This document shows positions 23,173-34,900 of a stretch of DNA of 64,000 nt, one piece after another. Under the pieces are notes generated by a model, which had not been told where the DNA came from, ran no database searches, and worked only from the letters and a program-made list of their open reading frames with translations. The first letter of the stretch is position 1, and each line of letters opens with the position of its first letter. Origin of the DNA: Branchiostoma belcheri (Eukaryota; Chordata; Leptocardii; Amphioxiformes; Branchiostomatidae); the NCBI RefSeq assembly GCF_001625305.1, contig NW_017803921.1, positions 352,100 to 416,099 on the forward strand, written 5' to 3'. The position numbers and the translations under genes were made by a program.

Positions 23173-24000
23173 GGGAGATTGGCAATATTTTAATGTCGTT
23201 TACAAAATTTACATTCAACAAGTATTGTATGAACAAAGAAGAACAAGCAACCAAGAATACAATCCTCCACCTATCCAAGCTATGCTCATTGAAGGAAGCG
23301 GAAAAAAGACGGCCTGCTCACTAGCTTCTGATGAACCATCGATACCCTGTGTTGAGCCTCATTGCATCATGTTAGGTGTCACAGCAAAGCACTTGATGAT
23401 ATAATAATCAGAGGCCGGAACTGTCGAGTCATGCAAATCTTATCATTTCTTGAAACGTGTAAGCTGTCAGATGAAGGGACTCGATTTGACCCTTCTGTGA
23501 TCCTGGAGGCGGCTACCGCGCCAACACGCTTGGCTTCCCTCACTTCCAGTCAGTCCTTATCCGAGAGGCTTGTAACAAATGTGAGAAATAAACTAACCCG
23601 GAGGTATCAAATCATAGATTTCTTCCTGTTTATTCTATCAAATATTAAATCTAGTGTTTAGGGATTCAGTCACAACACCGCAGATGTGGTTCTAAAATCA
23701 AGAATCAAGGACAACTACTAGTAGTTATGAACTGAAAAAAAGACTCCGCCAGACAGATATAAGCATAACGAAAGTCACTTCTAAGAAGTACTGATTATAA
23801 TTTGTCGTTGTGTGGTCGGTTTAGCTTGCAGGGCGGCGCCTCCGAAGAAAATAGAAAGGTGTAACTCGAATTTGTCGCTTTTTGTCTCGAGTATAGTTTA
23901 GTAATTAGCATATTGTCGAAAAAGGATTATCGTACAAGTCGCAGCATCACTGTCCCTCCCCCTTTGTGCCGTGGGAAATGATCAAGCTTACAAGGGGCGT

Positions 24001-24120
24001 TAGTCTCCACCAGACTTCATTTGAAGGCTGAATAAATCGTAGAAATCGGCCTAAAAAGGTATTAATTGGCGAGAGAAGGTAGCCCACCTTCAGCCTACGA
24101 AAGAAGTCTGGTGGAGACTA
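24001..24120. mobile_element. Foldback element, TAGTCTCCACCAGACTTC termini
   Basis: Perfect 18-bp terminal inverted repeats at 24001-24018 and 24103-24120 with partly paired interior. Non-coding, MITE-like. Confidence 0.75.
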
Positions 24121-26198
24121 GTAATCCTCAAGCACATAGCGAAGAATTACACTCCACAAGTGCATTAAGCTGTTGCCATGGTAACGCCCGGCACAAGTGT
24201 ATGACTGAGGTCATGTGAGGTGTCTCCTTTCGAAAATAAATTTGAGAAAAGAGCTCCATTGACAGTGTATACAGCCTGCAAGTTGCAAAGTATTGAATAC
24301 ACTGAAGTTTCTTCAAAACATTTGTGGAGAAGTAGGATGGAAAATTTAATATTTTCTGACGAAATAGACGTTATTAGTTCAAGACAGTGTCATAGCTGTC
24401 GTCATTCCAGACATTTTGATGACTGTAACATCTAGGCCGTACCATTTGCGCATGGGGGTCAATGTTACTTAAGGAAACTTGGTGATCCGTCAAAAATGTA
24501 TCTATATGATATCATTAGAGTTTTATCTTATTAGAAACATAAATGACTATATAAGAGTATGCTACTTTTATCAGGATATCACTATGTAGAACAGGGTGAG
24601 GTATAAGTATAAAATTGATATTACCTATTCTAATATGGTGTCGCCCATATTTTCCCGCTCTTTTAGATGTCAGTCATAATGTATCTAAGGACAACCGTTT
24701 CAGACGACCGTTTTGTTGTACAAAGTAGTGTCCTGTTCTGTGCCGTCTTCGTCTGTTTTTACTCGGTTTTCCTGTAAGAAATTCTTCAACATTTCGTTCA
24801 GAATGGTGAGTATACACCTCTAGGCAACCAGTAGAGAGCTATTTTCTTCCCTTTGCGCCATGAATTAGAGGGAAATTTGGGTAACAAGTGCGTGTCGTCT
24901 GCGAGGCATGTCACGGTCAGCATGGGGGTTGTAAAACTCGTAAATTTGCCACAAGGGGGTCAGAAAATCGGATTTAAACGTTCTGAACTCATTCATTTAC
25001 AACTTGAGCGTTAAAAGGTACCGAAAATGGTGATTTCTTAGCAGAACAAGCGTAAAAGAGTTTACGTAGTTCCTTTGGTTGTGAAAAAGCGAGAAACTTG
25101 GACATTTTCACCTCTCAGACATTCGATATTCATTGACGTCTGCTCACATTTTGGAGCAACTAACAAACAACGTCGAAGGTCACAATTACATACCAATATA
25201 TTGTAATTTCAAAGCGGTAAGTTAGAATTGGTATCAGAAGAAAAATTTGGAAGTCCTAATGACATTCTATAGATTTCTGGACTTGAATCGTAATTTGCTT
25301 TCCTAGCCGACTTCTTTGATTAAAAAAAAGGGAAATTATACTGAAGGTCAAATTAAATTTCAGTCCCAAAAATTAAGAAAAATTCATGTATATGACAGCG
25401 AAGCCTCTGTTCAAATAACGCTCAATTTTGCAATCAATTCCCACGGGAAAATGGCTTGAATTTTTCAACACAATGTGCAATGGCGTTTTTTGTTTTTTTT
25501 TGTTCTGATTGACATTTTTGCCGAACTGTACGTCCCGGAAATTTCAAAGACACGCACGACAACATGATTCATGACATTGGTGCCGTTTTCTTATTCCCAG
25601 AATAATTAATAGGGTAAGTTTTCGTTCCGGTTGCGGCGCCGGGGTTAGTCGGGGGCGACATGCGGGGGAAGGTGCGTGGGCCCCCGGGGGAACATCTTGT
25701 CCGTACGGGCCTCGAGTTTCCGCACCGAAAAGTCCCCAAACGTGCTCTTGAAATTCCGTACAAGATACTTTAGTTTATTTTCCCATAGAAAAATGCAGAT
25801 CCCTTGGTGAAATCAATTCACTGGCACGTGTACGTTTCATAAGAAAAGCCCGTTGCGACCTCACCGGAGGTAGCGGGTCTCTTGCTCGGGCTAGGGTGGC
25901 CTGTACCGCCGGAGAGTCGACAGGTGCCGCCTGGTTATTTTCCGAGTCAGATCCCACAACCACGTGTTGACCAGAAGCATGAAATCCAAACCATATGCTG
26001 AAGATTCCTAGCTTCCCATTGTTTGGAGCAGGTGTTTTGGATAAAGTGTAGAATGTTCAAGAAGGAAACATGTTTAGAAAAGCTGGACTTCAGGAAGAAA
26101 ATTGATAAGCAATTCCATCAGTTGTGAAATATTGCTTCATTTCTTTGGCACAGATGAGACAAGTGAAAACAAATAAACAAACAAGCACAATACTATGA

Positions 26199-26283
26199 TA
26201 AGATGGTTAAAAAACAGCATGGTGTTTTCTTGCTTTTGTGATAAGATGGTTAAAAAAACAGCATGGTGTTTTCTTGCTTTAGT
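26199..26283. repeat. 43-bp tandem duplication
   Basis: The unit gataagatggttaaaa...cagcatggtgttttcttgctt is present twice in direct succession with one length change in the A run. Confidence 0.85.
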
Positions 26284-26648
26284 GCCATACTGGCAGACAG
26301 TACATGCAAGAAACACAGTCAAGGACTTGCCTGAAATTCATGACATCCCCAGTGGTCCTTGAAAATTACTACAAATCTCTCTTTGCCAACTCTTTCCAGA
26401 AGTCCTTGCAACTGTGGAGCAGGAACTAAGGCTAATTGATGAAGCTATCAGAGCAAATTAATGACCATAAAATCAGTACCAGGCTAGCTCAGATGGGCTA
26501 GAAAAATGTAGAAACCTGTTTGCCCACTTACCGTCGGAAATCTGGACTCTTTAGCCATTATAAACCACTCTTATTTGTCCATCCCTAACTTGGCTTGGTT
26601 TGCAAGGTATTTAAGTTCAACTAGTGTAGCTTTTTTCTATGTTTCTTT

Positions 26649-26906
26649 TAGCCTCTACCAGGCTTCAAAAGTAGCTGAAAAGAGATGATGGAACTGATAA
26701 CATGCCTGGGGAGTTGGCCAGAGCAAAAGGAGGTCCCTTCAAGATCCTTCAACCTCCTTGGTCAGAGCAGCTAACTGGCCTTTTATATTATTAAATAGCA
26801 GGGGAACTTCACCTAGGCCCTGGCATGTTACCTGTATATTTGGACAATTTCTACTTCTTTCCAATTTCTACTTCTTTCAGCCATTTCTGAAGCCTGGTAG
26901 AAGCTA
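26649..26906. mobile_element. Foldback element, TAGCCTCTACCAGGCTTC termini
   Basis: Ends TAGCCTCTACCAGGCTTC and GAAGCCTGGTAGAAGCTA form an imperfect inverted repeat. An internal motif (gcatgcctggggagttgg) is shared with the related element at 57536-57961. Confidence 0.65.
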
Positions 26907-28716
26907 GTTTTCTTTCTGAAAGGAGCCCATCGCATAGACAATTCGAAACACTACTGATACATACATCCTTGTTGATACACTGAATGAAGCTGTTTTTGCC
27001 TTCTTGTATCCAGCTGAGAACCCTAGACAGACATGTGGTGGTCTGGTGGTTTTTAGAGTGACAAATGAGCCCTCTGAATTGTCACAGCTATATCAAGTCA
27101 CACTTCCTGTTCCTTGGTCATGGTTTTAGACATCTTTTTGACAAAGATGAAGTGATTCCTGTGGTAACAAACAGGAAATGTTGAGCATGCAGTTGCTATA
27201 CGGCTCTCCTCTTTGCATCCAAAAGCCCAAACATTTCCGAAAGAATGAAAACCCCGTGTTGAAGAAATGTAAATCTAGATTTCTAACCTCCTTGGTCAAA
27301 CTTTCTAATGTCCATTGAAGCAGATCATCAAGCAACCTACAAATAAAAAAACAAAGCCTGATTAAACAAGTCAAAAATAGGCTGAAGCCTACTAACCTCT
27401 TCTTGGAGACTACAAGTTTCGGTTTCAGAATGTTTGCATAAGCTTGGTGGTTTCCCTTTTTAATCCTATTGAAGACTCCAATAATGTTTGCTTTTCCCCA
27501 AGAGCCCAAAGGGCATTTCATCAGTTAGCACCATGGTACCAAACCACTAATGAGTTTGTGAGCAAACGGTAGCCTCTTGTCACCTCCTTTTTGATCTGGA
27601 GTCCAGTCAGTTGTTATCAGGCTAACAAGTGTTATAACACACTCCACTGTTGACTGAAATCCTTGGGAACTTCAAGGCTACTAAGGCTGAAGTATTGAAA
27701 GAAAATTCCAAGTTTGGTACTGCAGTCAAATGAGAGAATATTAATAGTTGACTTCAGAACTTTGATTCAAAATGTCACCTTTTGGAGTCAACAATGTTGT
27801 ATCAAGGACATAATGTCCTTGGTTGTATCAAAATAAAAGCAATTTTTCAATTCAAATCCCTGTTCTAAAATGCTGCTGATATCAATAGAATAGGAGTTGT
27901 ACAGTAGCAAGAAAAGGAGGCTAGATTTTTTTCGGTAGACCTTGTCTTTGGTTCATTTGTGTCGTTTGGTAACTACATATGGAAACCCTGGCCTCCTGTG
28001 GGAATGTGAGGTGCTAACCACCTGATTGATCTGTGCTCATCTCAGCTCCTCCACTTCTCACCTAGGTGGTGAGATCCCTTCTGTAAACCTTACCTTCTGG
28101 GGCATTGTTGTTCCCAGTCATGAATTACAAAGCAGTCTAGTCTCCCTGTTGTTTTCATATTTCACAGTGGTATACAACTTCAATCTTTCGAGATGGAAGG
28201 ATGCCTACTACTACTACAACTTCAACTAGAGAGACGGGGTGCCATCTGATTTAGTTTACAAAATAAAGTGTTTTAGGCTTTTAGCCCTGGTAAAAATAAA
28301 GCAAGGAGGCTAGAGGTAGCTCCATGGTTACTCAGACTAGACAATGCCTTTGTGAAGTTTTTAAAAGTTTTTAGAAGTCTTTAGTTCTAAAGTTGTTGGT
28401 AGGAAATCATGTGATCCTTTTTTCTACAGTTCCTTATCACCCACGTATTCTCTCTACACTTGAAGCTGAAAAATTTGACCTCTACTGGCTCCAGATTTTA
28501 AGATATCAAACCTCTGAAATTTGTTACAGAGTTCTAGAGAAACCTTGACTGAGGAGGTTAGATCTACAATTTATAACCTCCTTTGTTTGCCACAACCTGA
28601 CTCACTTTTAATCCAATCTGTTTTCATTTCTTCATCCAAAGTTGATGAATAGCTTGATGATGACCCAGATAAGAGGTTTTTTTCCCAAGCTGCACATAAA
28701 GTGAGAGGGGTGTCAT

Positions 28717-28805
28717 TAGGGGCGGAGCCAACATCTGGAAAACAGGCTCCTTGTGTGGGCGATGATTGGCTGTCACACGGTCCCTCCCTTTTGCTCACAG
28801 CCAAT
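28717..28805 (+). promoter_or_regulatory. GC box and CCAAT boxes before the plus-strand boule-family gene
   Basis: GGGGCGG at 28717-28723, an inverted CCAAT (ATTGG, 28765-28769) and a direct CCAAT (28801-28805) lie 100-185 bp before the ATG at 28902. This is a usual proximal promoter arrangement; no TATA box is seen. Confidence 0.4.
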
Positions 28806-28901
28806 TTTCAAGGTTCATTCCTGAGCCAGAAGTCTGGTGGGAAGGTTGTGTGGAGCTGTGCTCTTAGTTTTGGAGGGAAAAGTCAGCATTTTTTGGTGAA
28901 C

Positions 28902-31900
28902 ATGCCTGCCGCCACCTCTGATATGCCTGTGGGCCCTGTGCAGTGTTCTGAGGAAGTTCCAGTAACTAGTGAGGAAGTTCCAGTAACTAGTGATGGGAAC
29001 AATAATGTTGTTGACGATCTCGTGAACTGTTTGAACACTCTGAACATTAGTGAGCCGTTGCCTCAGTATGTACAGTATGTCTACTTTCCAATCTACCAGG
29101 TGAGTGTCCAAGATTTTTTTATTTCCTAGATTAGTAGATATTGAATTATTTTTGTCATGCAATTTTAAGACAGCTGGCTTCTTTTTTTTCTCAGTGAGTG
29201 ATGGTCACAAAGTTAGTTTTGTTTTACATTCAGAAAATTATTTTCCCGCCCATGTCTGTTGTAACAAAAGGATGGCCATGGGGTATTGAGAGCATAATTG
29301 TAGTAATGCTCAGTGAAAGTTACTTGATAACTTTCTGGAAGAATCTTGTTTGTATGCACTACTTGTATAGTATATCCCATTGGGGTTTTTCTGAAGGACA
29401 ACCCAGAGTTTCCTTTCAATGCTTGTTTACATTTGCATTGTTACTGAGAAGTGTTTGGATTTCAAATCCTTTTCTTTGGTCGTGCCTGTCATGAATATGA
29501 AAGGCTCTCTTCCAGACTTCTCTTCTCTTTACATGTAAATTTATGGCAGGAAATGCTTTACTGTTAGGATGCAAAAGTCCCAGTGATCGGAAAAAAATTA
29601 CCACAGGTTTTGTTCAAGATAATAACCTTATTGGTGTGAGGTACCCGTAGGTTTTCTGAGTAATCTGGAACCATGTAGTTCTGGAGCCGGCTACAACAGT
29701 TGCAGGGGTCTAAAGTAAGGAAACTTGTTTTTGATGGCAAAAAACTTTCCAGAGCAAAAGAGACATGTGAATTTGCCATTAAAAATTGCATAACAACGTT
29801 AAGAAAAATTGAGATGAATAAATTTATACTTTTTCAGCTGTCTTCTACACCCAAGTATACATGTAAATTCGCTTGATTTTGCTCAAGATGCTTGTGGTGT
29901 TTGTACGAAAAATTGTAAATGAAAACTAGACTGTACAACAACTGACAAATCATGATAATGAAATTGATTGTTATACTTTTTCCTTCATGTTTTGCAGACT
30001 GACTCTGTGCAGGGTACCGTGGGTTCGCCCATCCCAGCCTCGACCCCTTCCACAGAGGTGACGTCCCCAACCACTGGGCCCAACACTTACAAGTACAAGA
30101 TTCCCTCTGGCACCAAGATAGATGGACGGATTTTTGTGGGGGGAGTGACAGCTGGGGTGAGTACCTATCTTGCCATCAGTACTCAGCAATTTGATTTATT
30201 GGTTCTCAGAAATATTGTATGAAAGCAAAGCCTGAGGACCATGTTTTTGCCCTGATGCATTTGCACATTCAGATATTTGCAGTGAATACACAGTAATATT
30301 CAAACTTGCCTGCCAGCTCTGTCCATTTTATGTCTATTTGCTAGGAACGCACTCAGTTTGCTCCACATCTTATCCAATGATGGGGTGTACAACAGAAATT
30401 TGAGATCATATGGGACCTCAGCTGTATCCTACTAAACTCGGCTGTCCTGTGGCCTGGGTGCCTGTGTGCAGCCTGGGTGTATAGTGTATATGTGAGCCTG
30501 GCATCCAGGCCTGCTGTTGCGTGGTGGAAACATTTTTGGCTAATCCTTATTAGTGGTGGCCAGTTATGTAATGTTCTTACGTTAACTTGTCTCTGACTTA
30601 TCTCAATTTTATATATGCTGCCATTTGTGTTGTAAAATGCAGCATTATGAAATTGAGATAACTTTGAGACACTCTCGTCACTTCTGTGCATTGTTGTTTG
30701 CCATTGTCACCACTGTCCTGGATTTTCGATAAGTTAACATTGTAACAAACTTCTAGATTAAATAAGAAATGGATACATATTATGTAAGTAAAAATGACAA
30801 AATTCCTCTCAGATTTAGGATTGGCAAGAATGCTTGATAAATCCCCTCATCTGTTCCTTATTCTTGCAAATGTTATTTTTGTGTGTTCAGTGAAAGATTT
30901 ATAGCTGTTTTATCTACACTCTGCTGAGGAGACAAGGGTCATTGCAAGCTGGTCATGTAGGCCTGATTCAGAACAGATATGTCACCTAAATGGGAGGAAA
31001 TTCCACCAATTCGTTACCCTTCTTCACCCATTTGTCAGGAGCCGGAAGCCACAGCCCACACAGGCCAGCTCCTTGGCTCCACAGCCAACATACCGCCAAG
31101 GAAAGTTTGCCACAGCCTTGAGTTACACCCTGAGCAACAGTCTAACTCAGGGGTCTCCCCAGAAATTCTTAGGGTAGACTAGAGGTGCTCCCTAATCAGT
31201 TGATGAAAAATCATCAAATTGTCATGGAAATACTAAGACTAGTAAGAGAAAACCCTAAATTTGGGAGAAGTGCTAGGATTTGGTAGCCTGGGTTCCAAAC
31301 CCATAGCACACTGGACACAAAGTATCTCAGTCAGTGAGCACTTTGTGTCCAGTGTGCTATGGGTTTGGAACCGAGGCTAGGATTTGGGGGAGAGGGAGCA
31401 CCTTTGCTTTGCTTGGGGAGATCCCTGATTATTGAACAGACAGTGGCATAATTTTCCTTGGCAGCATATTGGCCCTGTAGCGGAGGATCTGACCTTTGCA
31501 GGCCCTAGAAGCAGTCAGGCTTGCTTACATTGTATGTAAGATGCCCACAGCTGTCCAGAGCTTGAGCAAACCATGTCCTCATGTGGCACAAATTAGTTTT
31601 ATGTCTGGCCATTAAATGGCTACTTTCATCTTGATGGTTATCTTTGATAGATAAGAAGATTCTTTAGTGGAATGTCAACTGTTGCAGCAATACATGGTGG
31701 AGCACCAGCTGTCAGCTGTCCCTTCTTTCTTGTAGATGTACCTTTGTATTTTCTGAAGCCTATGGCTATTGACAGGATCGTCCTGTCAATAGCAGAAAAT
31801 ATTGCACTGCTGACAGGACGATCCTGTCAATAGCCTCAGGCTTTTCTGAAACATTTTTGAGTTGACTATGGCATGGCAAATACAAGTACATGTAGTAAGT

Positions 31901-34900
31901 AACTATGGCATGGCAAATGTACACCTTGCAAGGGATATTATTATAGCCATTAATACAGTTTAGCTCTGTTTTTGCTGCATTTTGTGTTTTTCCAAAACTT
32001 GAGCCCCTGTTACTATATACTGCGAACTGTAGAAGAGTTTTTGATTTTAATTCAGTAATCTACAACCATGAAGGCATTATTTAATGTTTGTTCTTTAAGT
32101 TCAACATTATTTATTCATTTGTTTCAAAGGGATATATGACAGCTGTACAGGTTATGACATAAAAAGTTTATACCACTTGGTAGTTTTTTTTGTTTCACAA
32201 CCTGTTTCCAACTTACCTGTGAAGTTTACAACTTAAATCATCTTCAACTTCAAGATAACACATGGCAATGTTTGTTTGTTTGTTAACAGACATCAGAGCA
32301 GGAGCTCAAGGGCTATTTTGGAGCTTATGGATCAGTGAAGGATGTGAAAATTATCTTTGACAAGCAGGGACTAACTAAGGGGTAAGTGAAGTAGATAGAT
32401 AATAGATAGCTTATCAGTTATTGGTTTCCCAGTGAGCTATTAAGGTGGTATGGAAGGGTGGCTGAGGACTTTGGGGACATCCTAAAAATACTACTTAGGA
32501 TTACCTATGGTCATTGATTTTTTTTGTGTGAGTACCTTAGTGCAAGATGATAATTTATGCAAATTTTGATGACGTAATCATGACGTCATCTCGAGTTATG
32601 AGCCACGCCCCCTTTTTAGAAAAATCAATTTTTCTGGCCAGCGCTTTGGTTTTTATTCACCATATTTTGTTGAAAGGCACACACTAGTAATAGGAACAAA
32701 CGTATGCGAGCATTTTTCAATATCTCAAAGTGTTGATTTTTTATGAATTTTTTTTCGTAAATGTCAACAGTGCCATGCGCCAGCACCCCTCCCCAACATA
32801 TAAAGCGGCGCAGTGTGTCGGCCTCGCATACGATTTTAGTTTATAAGCTTATCTTTCAAAAAATACGACCTTTTTGTCTCTTTCCATGAACATTTTTTCC
32901 ACAGTTTCATTCTTAAAATGCTGTATATGTCGTAGGGGTTACATAATGTCCATTTTGAAGCCCGAAAGAGCCGAAATCGCCAATTTTTTGTCGCCATTCC
33001 AAGGGCGCCCATCCCTCCCACCGAAAAATGGGTCATTGGCCTGTCAGCACGCTGTATTTAGCTTACTGCGGCGCTATTTGGAAAAACAGGCCGGGGATAT
33101 GTCCAGTAAAAAGAACAGCCAAAAAGAACGCTAAGATTTCGCGCGAGTAGGGGTCACGTGACTCACCCAAAATGGCGGATGGCGTGGCTTGTTTACGAGC
33201 GGAGAAAGCTGTGCGCTTTGCGCCAGCATTTGGGCCGGTAGACGATCTTTTTCACGGCCGTATCCTACGTAGATTTGCAGATGAAGGTTTATGGACTATT
33301 CTGAGACCTTATTGGAGACAATCTGCCGGGGTATTCTGGAGTTACGGACTTGTTTTTTAGGCCTACCCCCAGAGGAGATTGACGATCAGCAAGATCACAA
33401 CACTGAAAAGTTATCGCGCGATACCGGAGTAGATAGCCCTGGAAAAAAAGCTTGCCCGGACGTGGTATGGGATTATGAGCGAGTATAATTTTGTTGATTA
33501 TGTGAATTTACGTTGCACGTTGTCCTAGACTTGTGGAAATAATTTTCACGCACGACGTTCTATGTTCTATCTGAAAAGTACGGACTATCTCTGTAAATCT
33601 GTTGGAACTGATTTTTTTGTAAGCGGCTATTATTTGCTGTATGCTGTAAATCGTAAAAGATTATTGTTAGCAGTTACCGTAAGATTATGTAAAAATTCTG
33701 CTGAAGTTTGTAAGTATCGTATTTTTAATAAAAACGTAGATTTTATAAAAATTACTAGTAGTTCTTATCATGTCTGTTCACTAGAACGTAACGTTAACGT
33801 TTAGTAGTTACAAACGTGTTGCAGTCGATACAAACTCAGAATAATAAGACAGTGCACAGGTAGAGACGCGTTTTTATTCGGTAGAAAATTACTTAATGAG
33901 TTGTCTGTGAAAATCATGAAAGAACACAAAGGATAACGCCGCATAATGACGGCCGAGTATGAACTAGCAAGCGCGGCTCTTTATGCATGCAGTGACCCGG
34001 TCCGCCAGGCCGCTCATAACTAAACCAAGATCTAACTTGTGGCTCAAAGCAGACAGCTTCGTTTCTTTTGGCAGTCGAATGTTTTTATATAGGAAGTTGT
34101 CAGATTATTTCTGGCGTTTTTGGTGATTTGTGTGGCTGCATATCTCTGGTTGTGTGTTGCAACTTGACAACATTTTGCCGATACGAAGTGTGATAAACAA
34201 TGGAAACGGCTTGTGTTTTCAGAAAATTATTATTCTTTGCATTTGGCAGGTTTTTACCCAAAACGTTTTGCAAACAACTGACATCAAACGCTCAGTAAAA
34301 CTCTCTTTTCCAGTATCTTTTCCCTTCCCAAAAATTATGAAAGTGAAGCTCTCAGTTTACGTAATGACCAGCGAGCCTGATTGGTCGAGCGGCGGAGTAG
34401 CTTTTAAAAATAATGTGCACACCCCCACTGGGGCCTGGCTGGAGCGTGAAAAAAATGCACAATTTGGCGGTCAATTTGGCGGCCAAAATGTGGCCATAGT
34501 GACAAGACGAAAGAAAATTATAAAAATAGACCCAAAAGACTACCATATCAGATAGAGTTCGTAGTATTTCTAAATATGCCTCAGCTATCCTTCTGGACCA
34601 CCTTAAATGCCTCCTTAGCAAGCCTGGTAAGTAGATTTCTCCCAGAAGGTAAGTGTATTAAAGATTAGGGGATCTGTAGTGATACCCTGACATACCTATC
34701 TGGTTTCACTGTATACAAGTTGTAATTCCTTACTATTACATGACAGCATGATTGGCCATTTTAGAAGTAGTTATCTGTGCAAGATTTACACAAATGAAAC
34801 AGGAGTTACAAGTATGGAAAATTTGTGTTAAGCTATTTTTCATGTGTGTCATGTTTCTGTTTGAAACTGCTAACCAGGGGGCAAGGCAGTCTTGAATGTG

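Larger units (their letters stand above)
22528..28901. other. Gene-poor 6.4 kb with repeats
   Basis: No conserved exon was recognised between the dsRBD-OTU stop codon and the first boule-family gene. Contents: a GTGA tract (23038-23172), an unplaced open frame at 23362-23661, a foldback (24001-24120), a 43-bp tandem duplication (26199-26283) and a larger foldback (26649-26906). The stretch 24430-26100 shows nothing I can name. Confidence 0.5.

Noticed and set aside
22916-23278. Minus-strand open frame full of SLTH repeats
   Set aside because: Produced by the GTGA simple repeat, no homology or splice support. Same for the plus-strand frames at 10655-10896.
23362-23661. Plus-strand open frame (LEAATAPTRLASLTSSQSL)
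   Set aside because: Composition is plausible for protein, but I found no family, no clear splice partners and no neighbouring exon.
25560-25963. GC-rich patch with minus-strand open frames
   Set aside because: No recognised protein; could be part of an old transposon, but no termini were found.
28026-28229. Possible upstream exon of the plus-strand boule-family gene
   Set aside because: No start or splice site in a compatible phase; the exon at 28902-29099 begins with a good ATG and closes the frame alone.
33172-33360. Small open frame with good start context inside the TTAA transposon
   Set aside because: No recognisable domain; kept only as a note in the transposon entry.
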